A stretch of 64,000 bases of DNA, taken from contig SCFE01000096.1 in the NCBI GenBank assembly GCA_004352715.1, forward strand, positions 1,069,711-1,133,710, given 5' to 3'. This document shows positions 10,440 to 22,965 of the stretch, in pieces (position 1 is the stretch's first letter; every line of letters starts with the position of its first letter). Under the pieces are notes generated by a model. The model saw only the letters and a list, made by a program, of their open reading frames with translations. It ran no database searches and had not been told where the DNA came from. Both the position numbers and the translations under genes were made by a program. This stretch comes from Hofstenia miamia. Taxonomy: Eukaryota > Xenacoelomorpha > Acoela.

Positions 10440-11558
10440 ATATATTATGCGCGCTGTAATCTAAAATATCTTGGACTAGCCGAGTTACAGGTATCCCCTG
10501 ATAAAAAAATTTGGTCTTTAAAGCACAAGAAATATAAAACAAATTATAGTTTACAATATATTTTTATTGATTTATTAATATGATTACTCAAATTGCGGTT
10601 CATTGAGGATCAGTTTATCTAGCTGTTTAAGTTATATTGACTTCGCTTACACATTCGAAGGACATTTGCTTATGACGTCTTAAACGGTGATTGGTCATGT
10701 GATTAACATTCAGTAAGAAATCAGTTGGTTTTCATTGATTGTGGAAAAATGATTAATGTTTCAACCGAACAGATTCCATCCTTTTAGACCATCTTCCTTA
10801 CTCGCCTACATTGTCTCAAGTGGTTTCTATCTATTCAAATTCCCTAAAAACCCTCAGTGACAATCAGTTCAAATGAATAAAAGACCTCTGCCAAACAGTT
10901 TACCGATTCCCTATTACCTGAATATTTTTGGAGGCTTTACTGAAATTGAGGAATCGTTGGAAAAAGGGATGAGTTTAAGTGGGTATTATGAAAAATGAAA
11001 TTTGGATTTTGGGATAATAAAACGTTTTGATAATAGTAGGAACTTGCTGAAAAAAAGTTTGTAGTTTTTTTAAATTAACAATTTTATCTGAATTTTGTTG
11101 TACATCTAAGCTCTCCGACTCATATGGTTGAAAAAATTTGGCATTCACATATCATTGGAGTCAAGAAAACCCAACCTACTATAAACAATAATCCTATCAT
11201 TTTTTAGATTAAAAATTTTAATGAGCAATATTTATTTTCATTTAACTTTGGTTTCAACATGGGGATAGTTGTTTGAAACATTAATTGCCTCGCAAATGTC
11301 TCAAATTTCAAAACTCTTGAACTATTTTGTTTCAAGAAATGTGTACTAGTATTTTAAAGAACTATTTAGAAAGACAACAAATGCTGGCGTTAAAAGTGCT
11401 TTTAACATTTATTGTTTGCAAATCCTTAAATTGATAAATTGTTGCTAAATTTTTATTAGAAGGATGTAATATTTTACACAGGAGATTCCATTCTGAATAA
11501 ACATAACTTGAAATATTTGAACAATGTAAGTGCACACTGTTTTGTTTACAAATGATTG
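10440..11558. other. Intergenic, no gene recognised
   Basis: AT-rich, short (TA)n at its left edge. It includes the upstream region of SAP2. Confidence 0.5.
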
Positions 11559-11565
11559 TATAAAA
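11559..11565 (+). promoter_or_regulatory. TATA box of SAP2
   Basis: TATAAAA lies 34-40 bp before the SAP2 start codon, implying a very short 5' leader. SAP3 and SAP4 have the same arrangement. Confidence 0.65.
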
Positions 11566-11598
11566 CCAAGAATCCAACTTGTTTAATATCACACCATT

Positions 11599-12487
11599 AT
11601 GAAGAATATCCTGGTTGTATTTTGTGCTCTTTTCATGCTCTGCGCATTTATGGCAGAAGCCAGCAATAATTTCAAATGTCAGCTATGTGAAGCTGCCGTT
11701 ACATACGTTAAACAAGAAGTTGATAAAAGCGGTGTAGAGGTAAACAATTTTCTTCTTTATACACTTACTTTTCAATCATTTTTCTTTAAATACGCTTTCC
11801 TTTAATTCATATATCAATAATTTGAGTACTTAGAAAAATTAAGCATCTGAAGTTAATTATCATTTCACATAACCGTTGTAGAAGTGGTTGAATTGAATTT
11901 TCTAGGCTGATATATATTTATCAAAGAATGTGATCATTTGTACTTAACTCATTTGTAGTGGATAATATAAGAATATATTTAAATGAATTTTTTTTTGCAA
12001 ATTTTTTGAATTATTGCAATCACTATTTTTCAGTAAATTGGCATTGTTGCTTGCTTTGCTAGTGTATATGGTAAAACTAAAAAATTGCTATTTGTAGCTA
12101 TCTTTCTCAATAAGATAATTTATAATTATTTCAATATTAGGAACTTTCTAGTAGCCATGTTTAATATAACCTACTTCTATTGCGAATAAAATCTACTTTT
12201 AATGTACAAAGTTTTAGAGTTACGGATTGTTTATATTTAACAAAACAAACTTATTGAAATTTTCTGACTTAATACCTATATTTTTTAACAAATATTTATG
12301 CATTTAGCAAAATATCGAAAATGACCTACTTAATCTTTGTGGGGATCTTGGCTCAAGCGTTGAACAGGATTGTCAGACTTTCATCAAGAACTATTTCCCT
12401 GAATTATGGTCCTTGTTCATTAGTAATTTGAATGCCAATGAAATCTGTGGTGATCTTGATCTTTGCACCAAATCTTCATCAAAATAA
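11599..12487 (+). CDS. Saposin-like secreted protein SAP2
   Basis: Exons 11599-11739 (ends GTAGAG|GTAAAC) and 12308-12487 (after ..ATTTAG, ends TAA); 568-bp phase-0 intron. Product 106 aa: signal peptide about residues 1-21 (ILVVFCALFMLCAFMA), then one saposin-B domain with Cys at 27, 30, 58, 69, 94 and 100. Exon 2 cysteines at 11, 22, 47 and 53 match SAP1, SAP3 and SAP4 exactly. It is most like SAP3 (both have D-LL-LC-DL, DCQT, YFP-L-SLF and IC-DL-LC), so these two are recent paralogues in opposite orientation. Likely a secreted lipid-interacting or pore-forming peptide; the exact job is unknown. A TATA box sits at 11,559. Confidence 0.92.
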
Positions 12488-12701
12488 TTTTGTGAGACGT
12501 GAATTGAAATATATTACGTTTGATTTTCAATTTATTTAGTTATTTAAATATGTACTTTGATGTTTTCTCTTTATGAGGTCTGTTTTTAATAATACAATAC
12601 TAATTTCTTAACTACGAAATGTTACAACAGTAAATAACAGATTTTAAACTGTAAATATTACTTTACTTAGAAATAGTATTCAAACACATTTTAACCAACT
12701 C

Positions 12702-12703
<2 letters not shown>

Positions 12704-12757
<54 letters not shown>
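12704..12757. repeat. (TA)n
   Basis: Pure TA tract at the 3' end of PLE copy 3. Confidence 0.95.
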
Positions 12758-12759
<2 letters not shown>

Positions 12760-13715
12760 AAACTTCTAATGCAGTTAAAACTTAGACCAGTTTCAATTGC
12801 TAAGAATCATCGTCAGTACGACAAATGCGGTAAATGTATATTTTATAATAGACTACTGACTAAACGAAATTATAAATATATTGAATGCACTATAAATCTA
12901 GAATGATTGGTTATCTTTCTTTGTTTACTTAGTAATTTTTCTTTGTTATACCAGCTTTAATAAAAATTTGTTCACTAATTTTCGAATGTTTTGATTATTG
13001 TAATATCTTAGAATTTTATTCCATGATTTCATGATGATGTAAATATATTTCAGAATTTAAATGTCCTCTTAAGTGCTCTTTCATCCTTGTTCTCAGACGT
13101 CTCTTAGTTTCCCCGATGTATGATTTATTGCATTCATTACATTCATATAAATTACTGAATTTCTTAGAGATAATATCTTTGTTTTTGAAAATTTCCTTTT
13201 TTGTATATGATGTTAAGATTGACACAATTTCAGTAAATTTTAATTTGGTGTTCAATATTTTGATTCTTTCTTTGAAAATTTTAACTTGGGTGAATAAATA
13301 CGGAAGTTTTAAATATACTGGACAAATATAGTTCTTATCTTTATCTTTTTCATGAAGTTGTTCTTTATTGCTTTCTTTAAACCTCTTGGTTGAATATTTT
13401 TAATGAGTTTAATGGGATAGCCATTGTTTTTTATCATTGCTTAGATGTTCGTAGTTTGATGATGCAAGTTTTGCTCGATTAAATAATGCTGTAATTGTTT
13501 TAAAATTATATGACTTATTGCAATTTAAAAAATATTTAATGCATAGGCCTGAGTTTATTTATTTTAATAAATCTCTTTATTTTCTTTAAGAATTTTGGGT
13601 TTGTTTATTCAAAATTTTCCAGTTTCTAACTTCAAATTTTTGTGGTCATCTGAAATTCGTTTTTTGTGAATATGGTTATGAAATCATTATCTATCTTATC
13701 CAATGTAAATGCTGA
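12758..13715 (-). pseudogene. Penelope-like element copy 3
   Basis: Minus strand, 5'-truncated inside the reverse transcriptase (SAFTLDKIDNDF matches the IQFTMENQIDNKL region of the 51-kb copy). The GIY-YIG part is at 13,016-13,255: ECNECNKSYIGETKRRLRTR, then MKEHLRGHLNSEIY and HHHEIME followed by a premature TAA. The catalytic-Glu region lies after the stop. It ends in a hammerhead-like motif, then (TA)n; a short TATATATATA at 13,717 marks the other end. Confidence 0.85.
12785..12816 (-). ncRNA. Hammerhead-ribozyme-like motif (PLE copy 3)
   Basis: Minus strand: intact CTGACGA core (12,810-12,816), stem II GATT/AATT with a G-U pair, GAAA, CTGG (C-G plus U-G wobble) and TC. It lies downstream of the endonuclease, as in copies 1, 4 and 5. 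Confidence 0.55.
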
Positions 13716-13727
13716 GATATATATATA

Positions 13728-14263
13728 CACGAATGCTTCTTATCCATTATGAATGCATAAAGTGTAATATATAGTCAAAATATTTTATCATATGAACACT
13801 GCATCCTCTTATATCTCAACTGCTTGAACTTGAACTGTTTATCCAACTCATATTTAAGATATATTAAGAAAATACGTCATTTATGCTAACATTAAAGTTT
13901 CTGTATTATTGTTTCTTATTGCAATCCTCAATATTTCAAAGCTAGATGTACCATCATCCCAAATATTTCCGGAAATCATGCTAGTTATGATTATTAAAGT
14001 ATTTTTCGAGTTGTACGGGATTAAATTTTTCCATAATGTGGATCATTATTGAGTCCCATGTGTGATCATCAGTGGATCTTTATCTTGATATGAATCGATC
14101 CGATCTATAGATATACACTGGATATGAATCAGATAATATATTTTATGGATATCAATGGCTAAAAAATAAAGGCTAATAGATAAATTTATTCATCCTTATG
14201 ATAAATTTTTAAGTAAAATAGCTTAAGTGAACAATGATAATAAGCTCAAAGTAGTATATAACC
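13728..14263. other. Intergenic, no gene recognised
   Basis: GGATC-type words recur at 14,050-14,130 (GTGGATC, CGATCCGATC, GGATATG) and again at 14,765-14,815, so an uncertain DNA-transposon end may be present. Confidence 0.35.
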
Positions 14264-14588
14264 GAGTCCAGGAGGTTACACTTTTTTCTGATTGGTCGAG
14301 AGGTGGAGTCCAGGAGGTTACACTTTTTTCTGATTGGTCGAGAGGTGGGTCGTATTTTGTTACANNNNNNNNNNNNNNNNNNNNNNNNNNNNNNNNNNNN
14401 NNNNNNNNNNNNNNNNNNNNNNNNNNNNNNNNNNNNNNNNNNNNNNNNNNNNNNNNNNNNNNNNNNNNNNNNNNNNNNNNNNNNNNNNNNNNNNNNNNNN
14501 NNNNNNNNNNNNNNNNNNNNNNNNNNNNNNNNNNACCTCTCGACCAATCAGAAAAAAGTGTGGTGGAGTCCAGGAGGTTATATACTAC
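14264..14588. repeat. 42-bp direct repeats with an inverted copy across a gap
   Basis: A 42-bp unit (starting GAGTCCAGGAGGTTACAC, ending GGTCGAGAGGTG) occurs at 14,264-14,305 and 14,306-14,347. After the gap (N 14,365-14,534) the segment ACCTCTCGACCAATCAG.. is the inverse of the same unit. GTAGTATATAACC at 14,251 is inverted at 14,576-14,588. The whole is a foldback structure with an unsequenced centre. Confidence 0.75.
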
Positions 14589-15470
14589 TGCTCAACACCG
14601 GGTTTGCACAAATCTGGCAATATTATACATGTGTAACAACCACATTACACCCTGAGAGCTAATGGCTTAAGACTTGCTTAAGACACTCCACGCATTGGGA
14701 ACCGGGTGTATTTTTGTGTCGTGTGTTTTGGGTTTTTCGTCCATTCAGTTTTTCTGATGGACATGGATCCTATGTGGATTGATCCATTTGAATTTTTGTG
14801 GATTGGATTTGCTATAGAACGGAAAATATTCAATCAACAACAACCCTGGATCATCATTGCAGATTAAGTGTTTGGCTCAAGGAGATTTTTTTGTTCAAAG
14901 CAATTAAATATATTTTTGTAAAATAATACTAAATCTCAATAAGATTCAGTATTACTTTACTAATATCAACAATAATACAAAAACTGAAAACTGTATGCAA
15001 ATATAAAGTACATGTACATCAATCCGTTCAAAAGAAATATTGTTATTCCACTTGGAAATAGACAAAATTCAATAAAAGCTTTTGTTTTTACAATTTTTGG
15101 CTTGTGATAATTATACACTATGACTAACTTTCTTTTTTGAAAAATCTAGGGCTGGGAAGGAATCCAGATTAATCTGTTAAAGTTATATAACGGGATTAAA
15201 AGTGATAATTTAACACACATGTTGATAGCAAAATTATGATATTAATTGATTTTCGAGCAAATTTTTCAGCGTTAGTGGCAAAAATATTGCTGAATTTTAT
15301 TTAAATCTATTCGACCTTCTTCATTAAATGTCTGATCATTAATCAAAACGTTTTGGATCTTCATTAATCAAATTTAGAAACTTTTCCCAAATTTATTACC
15401 ATTTATAACACATAAATTTTATATATGATACTGTTTTTCAATTGTGGGTATAGGATGCTAATAATGTGCT
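14589..15470. other. Intergenic, no gene recognised
   Basis: Contains GGATCC-type words at 14,765-14,815; otherwise AT-rich and non-coding. Confidence 0.45.
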
Positions 15471-15489
15471 AATAATAATAATAATAATT
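15471..15489. repeat. (AAT)n at the 5' end of LINE copy 2
   Basis: Six AAT units immediately before the truncated LINE begins with AGAAGCAGACCAGATGAGAG. Confidence 0.85.
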
Positions 15490-17020
15490 AGAAGCAGACC
15501 AGATGAGAGAGGTTAGAAACAGAATTAGAAGTTACAAAGCAGAGGCTTGCAGGTCAGGTCAGAAAGTCGAAGCTGGATGAGAGTAATGGAAAAGGAAGAG
15601 CTGAACAGTCAAAGCAAAAGTGGCAGATGTAGTAGCAGAAGTAGTGTTAGAAACAGCAGAAACACCAGCTGTAGAAACAAAGGCAACAATCAAGGAAAGC
15701 ATGAAGAAAGAAATAGAAGACACAAGTAGGTTGCCAGTACCAAGAGGCATTAGGAGAAGAAATTAGCAGTAGAGACAGCAAAGGTTAACAAAGTATTAGA
15801 AGGATAGATTCTAAGAATGTAACATGAATAAACAGGTTAGTGTATGCAGGCGCATGGGAGGTGCTGAAGAATGTAGGCATGGACATGAAGAAGAAAAGAC
15901 AACAAGAAGCTAAGGAAGACAGAAAGCCAGCATGGGAGAGAAGAATTTAGAATAAAGTGCCAAAAGTTAGGCAGCAAATAGGGAAGATCAGGACAAGTAA
16001 GGCAGTACAAAACAGGTGCAGGGTAGGTAAGGGGAAAACTATAGAAACTGCAAGGGAAGATCTTAAGCAGAGATTAGTTGCAGAAGCTGAGAAACTAAGA
16101 AAATACAGGACAAGAGCCAAGCAACCAAGAGACAATACGAAGTTTGAGAGCCAAAAAGGAAGATTCTACAAAGAACTAGATTCAGGAGAAAAGGCTACAA
16201 CTAGAGCAGGCAAGGATGCAGTAAGGTTCTGGGAGAATGTATGGGGAAGTGAGGGACCAGCAGATGCAGAAGAAGTAATCACAACTGCAAAATTGAAGGA
16301 GGCTCTAAAGAAAATGAAGAATTGGAAGGCGCCAGGCAGAGATGAGGTACATGGGTATTGGCTGAAGAAGTTCACCAGTGTACATGAGAGACTAGCAGTA
16401 ACACTAGAGGAGTGTGTGGTGAGTGCGTGTTTAAAGTGGATGTTAGTGGGAAGGACATTCCTGATACAGAAGGACCCAAAGAAAGGCAGTGAGGCAAGCA
16501 ACTTTAGGCCAATAACGTGTCTGCCAACAACTTGGAAATTGCTAATTTCAGTGATTTCAAATAGGCTGGCCTGTTACTTAGAAAAGAACAGGTTGATATC
16601 AGAGGAGCAGAAGGGATGTAGGATAAAGCCGAGTAGCTAAAGAGGGCAGTACTAAAGAGTGAAACAGAAGCACTGATAATGGCGGCACAAGAGCAAGTCA
16701 TTAGGACAAACTGGGCGAAGGAGCATATAGACACAAGAGTGGAAGTAAGTGATAAGTGTTAGCTATGTCAGAAAGGGCTGGAGACAGTAGATCATCTCAT
16801 AGCAGGGTGTGAGAAGTTGGCGCAGAATGAGTATAAGTTCTGGCATGACAAGGTGGGACGAATGGTACACTGGAGCTTGAGCAGGCAGCATGGGTTAGAA
16901 GCAGGAGACAAGTGGTATGAGCACACTCCACAGGGCGTCATAGAAAATGAGAAGGTTAAGATACTGTGGGACTTCAACATACAGACGAGCAATGTAATAG
17001 TAATAATAACACAATAACAC
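15490..17020 (+). pseudogene. RLE-type LINE copy 2, internally deleted
   Basis: The main open part (15,957-16,640) reads the N-terminal linker and start of the reverse transcriptase: FYKELDSGEKATTR, then NWKAPGRDEVHGYWLKKFTS, FLIQKDPKKGSEASNFRPIT and EEQKGCR. The catalytic palm is then missing: the sequence jumps to LKRAVLKSETEALIMAAQ, followed by a CCHC-like site (KC-stop-LCQKGLETVDHLIAGC) and KWYEHTPQGVIENEKVKILW. It stops before the endonuclease and ends in AATAATAATA. These phrases belong to a LINE family with a C-terminal RLE; I place it near R2/NeSL-type elements from motif order only. Confidence 0.85.
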
Positions 17021-17171
17021 AATCAGAGACAGAAACATGTTGAAACATTTACTGATTTCTTACACTTAGCTCACCACATACATAGACTCACGCAAAGTTA
17101 GTATTGTCACAGATTATTTATTTATTGTATATTTTTACAAACTTATTGTTTTGAGTTTTATCATTATCTCA

Positions 17172-17222
17172 TTACTTTCTCACAGCTTAATGCTGGTATC
17201 CCTCTCAGCTCGGGGAACTGCA
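17172..17222 (-). mobile_element. Inverted 3' terminus of the same LINE family
   Basis: Minus strand matches the 3' end after the stop codon of LINE copy 3 (AGTTCCCCGA.CTGAGAGGGA, TACCAGCAT.AAG.TGTGAGA). It lies about 150 bp from copy 2 in the opposite direction, so a second copy or an inversion is involved. Confidence 0.7.
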
Positions 17223-17329
17223 CATCTCAAGTCTCCACAAAAATGTTCCAAGTTTTCATACTGGAAGTATTGACTCGCGGGCTTGCACACAATACACATA
17301 GCATATTCTTAAACAAAATACCGATCAAT

Positions 17330-17410
17330 TCTTTGGGTAAGATACCGAGGTATACGGTATTTCTTCGTATTGTCAAAATACCGTAGTATTGGTGTACCAC
17401 CGGTCCCTAT
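17330..17410. repeat. DNA-transposon end with iterated TACCG/CGGTA words
   Basis: ATACCGAGGTATACGGTATT, ATACCGTAGTATTGG and ACCACCGGTCCCTA follow each other. Short repeated GC-bearing words in AT-rich DNA are a common look of hAT subterminal regions. The other end was not found. Confidence 0.4.
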
Positions 17411-18645
17411 TTACGACAAGTGGCAGAGACTGAGGAAATGACAAGGAGAAATATTCATCCCAGAAATAATTATTTAAGCATATTCCACTTTGCGAGTACC
17501 AATTTTCCAGAAAAAGAAGAAATCTTTTTATAAAATATCGTGTTTAAGTGAGAACGAATGAAGAAAAACTGCAAAACTAAGAGATTTCTTGAAACTCAAG
17601 GAGAAATACAAGTTCTTTCACGAACAAACTGCTGCCTTTTATGTTTATAAGAACAAACGCGTTTATTTTTATATATTCATGGAAATGAAACTTATAACAT
17701 TAAAAATCGCTTTGACTGAAGGCAACAAACGCGATATTTTATTTTTTAAAACAATTCATAATTTTAATGATTAAAATTTAGAATTTTCAAACGGAAATTG
17801 ATAAAGACATTTCTTGGAAATCCTTACCAACTCAATAAGAATTCATCTCCGATTTAAAAAAAAGACATTTAGAGATCTAGAATAAACTTTCAACATCAGG
17901 TCTGAAGGGTATGCTTGAAAATTATGACTAAATTTTTGATGTCTGATTTTTGCTAATCACTTGTTGAAATTTTTAGAATTTAGTTTTCTGATGACAAATC
18001 CCTCATTGAAAACACAGGACATGCATGTCTCATGTCATGTGTAAACCTTTTGATTACTCCTAACACTACCGAAGAAATTTATTTGGGTTTCAAACAAATT
18101 TCTCATTATGCAATTAAGAAAGAATGTCCTATTGTGACATTGAGTCCTATTCTATAGTACAGGTTTTTAGGCTACAAAATTAAAGTTTTTCCTACATCGC
18201 AAGCTCGTTCATAGTTCTTATTCAGATAATGTTCTGAAGAAATATTTTAAATGAATTTGATCTCAGCCAAGGGCTATGTGTTAAGCGTTTATTAGAGAAT
18301 TCCAAAACTAAATTATAATAATTTGTAGATTTTTCTCAAAATTTGAGTTAATAATTCTGAGAAAACAGTTATGGAATGAATTTAATATACAGTATTAAAA
18401 GAAGCAACTCAATTTTTGTAGCTGTTAAGCAAATATTTCATATTTAAATTTTTGAGACTAAATAGAGATTAATTATGATCAATAATTCCGGAAATCATTC
18501 TCACCTAAAATTTATTAATTCCTTTTTCAATTACAGAAAATTCATAAATTTTGGTAATTAACAGGAAGCAATTCCTTGCGGAGAGTCCTGCTTAGAATGC
18601 CCGGCAAGGTTTTTTTAGAATAGATAAACCAAATTTTGTTGATAT
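17411..18645. other. Intergenic, no gene recognised
   Basis: A 61-codon open frame at 17,589-17,774 has no recognisable features. Otherwise AT-rich. Confidence 0.45.
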
Positions 18646-18789
18646 ATATATANNNNNNNNNNNNNNNNNNNNNNNNNNNNNNNNNNNNNNNNNNNNNNNN
18701 NNNNNNNNNNNNNNNNNNNNNNNNNNNNNNNNNNNNNNNNNNNNNNNNNNNNNNNNNNNNNNNNNNNNNNNNNNNNNNNNNNNNNNNNN

Positions 18790-18822
<33 letters not shown>

Positions 18823-18860
18823 TAGATAGATAAATAGATAGACAGATAGTCAGACAGATA
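18642..18860. repeat. (TA)n with gap, then GATA/GACA microsatellite
   Basis: TA tract, N gap at 18,653-18,789, TA tract to 18,820, then GATA units with GACA variants to about 18,860. Confidence 0.9.
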
Positions 18861-19004
18861 GAGTAAGAAAATTAAAATATACCAATTTTGAATTTGATTT
18901 ATATAATGGTGAGTAAAACAAGTCATGTAAGCATGGTACGTCACTAGTGTACACATGTGTATATTGTAGTATACCATATTTTAATGAAAAAAACTTTATG
19001 CATG

Positions 19005-19080
19005 AGCCAGAGATAGAATCGGACCCAATTTTTAAGAGCCCGATCCGACTCTGAAATTATTTCAAATTTCAAATCCAATT
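19005..19080. repeat. hAT-like end with CGGA/TCCGA words
   Basis: CAGAGATAGAATCGGACCCA followed by GCCCGATCCGACTC resembles the right end of the element at 56.6 kb (CAGAGATGGAATCGGATTCC on the minus strand). Confidence 0.45.
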
Positions 19081-20777
19081 CAGTAAATAGCATCGCTCTT
19101 CGAAGTAACAGCACTTCTAAGTATATTTATTTTTAAATAATTCCAATAATGGTGCTCAGCACGTCTTCATAACGACTAGGACAGTGTAAATGTCAATAAA
19201 GCCAAAGTGTTTTTTTCTAACAAAAACATATTTGCAAATTTTTTATGCACGAAAAACGCGCATTTCCAAGTATGTGTGTGGTTTTATCGTAAAAAATGAG
19301 TAAGATATTTTGTTAAATCAAAATTTCGATCTTAGGCCAAAATAAATTTAGAATCTACAACTTAGTTAGTACATTTCTATATTTTGTTCGAAAATACTTA
19401 TGAAATCAAACTAAATGACTTAATGCCATTACTTAATGCCATTCTTAAAAATTGTGCTGACAGCCTTAACCATGATATTTTGTCATGTTCAAACACGTTT
19501 TAGGCACTAAATACTCATCTTAATTTTATCATTAGGTTCAAATGTGATCAAAATTTCTTCGTTTTTTGGCGTCAAAATACTACATTTTTATTTCAAAAAT
19601 TATCATCCTAGTAATCACTATCTGTCAATTTGCAATATAATAAATATAACAGAAAAACCTCGCTCTTTGTAGCCAAGAAAATGAAGGAACAATTTTAGTA
19701 ATCTCTACGCTCATTGAAATACTTTATTTCTATTAATTGTAAAAATTACTTTCAAATAAAATGACTGGTGTTCAAAATATAAACAATATTTCTAAGCCAG
19801 TGATAGTTGCTACATTTACAGAAATATGTATCTAGGATTGTTTCTTTGCAATGTAGCACTTCCAAAAAAACAATACACTTCCTTAGAAAATTTTCTTTGG
19901 AAATAAAAATATGTATTTCGCTTTGGTTTCGAAGTAAAAGTTGGAGTTGTGTTATTGCATGAAAAGTTGCGACTACAACCAGATCCGCGCTCTGTTTGAA
20001 ATATCCGGATTTCGCTTAATTAGAGGCATATGTAATTCTCTGCGACAAAATAAAGTGCAAAAATGGTCTTTACTCTCTTTTTCAATTTTTCTATAGGTCT
20101 GCATTTAGATGATTTCTCGAATTGGCACAAATGAATGAATAATACCTAGTCGAATGCATTTTTCTAAACACTGTCAATTCTGTCTAAGCAAATGCCCAAT
20201 CTGTACATTATATGTCAACATGGATAGTACAAGTGCTGCCCAGTGGAGAATGTTCATTACAAAATCTGTGAATTCCAACATTTTTAGGCGAATAAAGGCA
20301 CCTTAATATATTTTTATAAATATGCGCATAGGGCATTAATTATTTTATAGATATTGGTTCATCATAACAAAATGGCAGTTTTACTTTAACAAGGCATTTC
20401 CATCTTTGAGCCTCCAAAATATTAATGAACAAATTGATATTAACCCTATTTTACCATCCCTAATTTTATATATAACTCAGGGAATGCCTTTTAAATAAGC
20501 TACCTTCTATGAATTTTTCCCTTAACTTGATCTGCAGCTCTTAAAGCAAAAAGTTTGCAGATAGGATCAAGCGTTACAAAGTTATAGCGAATTTTAAAAA
20601 AGTACATGAGAAACTGACATTTCTTGAGAATTTTCGAAACAATGGTTTTGCATGTAGAAGCTATAAATTAAAACCAATGCAAAATTTTCAATTCAAGATT
20701 GTAACTAAATCAATGCCGTAGACAGGCCTGAAAAATTTTTCACGGGCTATAAATAAATAAATAAACAAATGAATACA
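19081..20777. other. Intergenic, no gene recognised
   Basis: AT-rich. No open frame with recognisable content on either strand. Confidence 0.45.
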
Positions 20778-20823
20778 TGTGTATATATATATATATATAT
20801 ATATTCACAACCCCGCGAAAATT

Positions 20824-20860
<37 letters not shown>

Positions 20861-20864
20861 ATAC
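20778..20864. repeat. (TA)n tracts
   Basis: Two long TA runs separated by TTCACAACCCCGCGAAAATT. The IYIYI translations here are artefacts. Confidence 0.95.
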
Positions 20865-21918
20865 TTACGAAATTTACATAAGATGTAATGAGTTGTATAT
20901 GATTGCAAATTTTTCTGAGCATGGTTGTGGCTGGACCGCAAATGAACTAGTAAAGCGGTATATCAGATGATTTCAGCCATGTGAAAAAACAGATTCTAAC
21001 TGGTAAATTACTAGAAAATTTGAACTGTGCTCTCTAGATTAAGCTATATTTGCAATAGATATTAATATTGTGTACACTAGAAGCAACATAGAAAAAGGTA
21101 GCATTTTATATAAAACACTCATACATTTTTTTAATATCATGAATATTTGTACTAAAAGCACTTAATATTTAAATTTTTAGAAAATGTCTTTTGTTTAATA
21201 AATTAAACAATTTTGTACTTTTGCTTTAGTGCAAATGTATTCACATTTTGAAAATTCCTGAAATAGTTTATCATTATGAGTTCATTGTTTGCAGTTGATA
21301 TTTATACATATTTACTTAGTATTTGAAATTCTCTAAAGATGCAAAAATATTAAAATAGGTAAAATAGGGTTAACATGTCCAAATTTCACTATTCTCACTA
21401 AATCATTACGCTTACTTTCAACTGTGATAGGGTTTAGCGATCTAGTATTAAGCAATGCTGATACAATTGAGTAATTGTTGAATATGTAACAATGACTAAT
21501 TAAATGTACCAACCTTGAAATGTTTTAGTAATTATTTACATAATGTTTCACACAGATCACGGGGTGAGAGTGATGATAATATGATGCAAGGTGACCTAAG
21601 AAAGCGAGAATATTTGAATTGCGTAGCATCAACCATGTAGAAATGGAATTTATTCTTTGAACACCAAAATTGGAAAGGTTTATATTTTCAGAAGTACTTT
21701 GCAGGCATTAAAAATAGCGGGTAAAACACGAATAAAATGCAGAAGCAATATTTAAATTTTCCACTTTTATTGAATCAATATTGGTAATTTAACCAATACA
21801 AAATGTAATTACTAATATTATTTAAACTACATGTTTAAACTCTAGTAGTGTTGAGGGGTCGAATTACTGCTTTATGTGTAATACAAAAAAGCTTAGTCTG
21901 TATTTCAATTTACTAATA
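20865..21918. other. Intergenic, no gene recognised
   Basis: AT-rich with nothing recognised. Confidence 0.45.
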
Positions 21919-22559
21919 CAGTCGAAACTCGTTATAACGATTTGCTATAGAACGAAACTCCGGGTATAACGCTATAAAATACAATGCCGGCTAAATCCTA
22001 TTCAAAATCAAAGAGATTAATGCGCTTACAACGATTTCTGATATAACGAAATCTCGCCTATAATGATGGTAAATAAATGTCCCGTCCATTCATTCCCCTT
22101 AAAAATAAACAGAAATTGAATGACTTTGTCGTGAATACTGCATGTCACTCGGCAAGACAATAAAAAATTACTGATTTCTTTGTACAAGTTTGAGATTCAA
22201 ATTACAAAAATGTTTTTTTGTTTGTTTGTTTTAGCTTGTAGGCCCTACATCGTAACAACTTTCTATCTTTTCCAAAATTGTAACATGTAGTAACAAATCC
22301 AGTGGGCAGCTATGCATTAAGATCATGTTTATTAATTTAGATCATTTGCTGTGAGCGTCACGAATTTCCCGCGTTGTTAAACATGCAGTTCATTATAATG
22401 ATATCAGGTTTCGCCATACACTGGCAAAATGTACAAATGTGAGTAATTTTTACGGAAATTTTTTTCTGAAATTTCTTGAACAGCTATAACGAAACACCCG
22501 TCTACACTAACGATGAAATTTCGTTGGCCCCTGACAGTCGTTATAACGAGGTTCTACTG
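21919..22559. mobile_element. Tigger/pogo-like MITE
   Basis: Left end CAGTCGAAACTCGTTATAAC and right end, as reverse complement, CAGTAGAACCTCGTTATAAC are terminal inverted repeats. The TA dinucleotide before the left end fits Tc1/mariner-pogo insertion; the right flank has CA. TATAACG words recur inside at both ends. About 640 bp, no transposase. Confidence 0.7.
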
Positions 22560-22659
22560 CAGTTGTAATTTTAATTTTTTCTTTAATGCAAAACTAATGA
22601 CAATTGACGCTTGAATCACGATATGTTTTGCAGAATATAACTGGGTTTGTATTTAGTCG

Positions 22660-22965
22660 TTATTATTTTGGGTCCGGGTATTAGAAAAGTGCTGGTAGAG
22701 CGTTTTTAACCCGCCCGTCAAAAATTCTTTTTTAGCTGTACCCACCCATTCCCGAAAATGAAATTTTCTTTGCTTTATCAAATATTTTAAGAATTTTCAA
22801 TAACATTTCGGTCCCAATTCAATCTCATTAATCAATTTTTCAACATTATATTTATAATTTGTGTTGAAGGATATCACACTTAAAATAAACTTAATATGAA
22901 ATTTAAATAGACTTACCCGCACCCGGCCTTACCCAATAATAATTGTGCGAACAAAATATGATTAC
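22660..22965. repeat. MITE-like block with ACCCGCCC/GGGTCCGGG ends
   Basis: Left: GGGTCCGGGTATTAG, AACCCGCCCGTC, ACCCACCCATTCCCG. Right: CTTACCCGCACCCGGCCTTA. The GC-bearing words are confined to both ends of about 300 bp of AT-rich DNA. Confidence 0.45.

Noticed and set aside
14264-14347. CRISPR-like direct repeats
   Set aside because: Units are contiguous without spacers and the context is an animal genome; a foldback element fits better.
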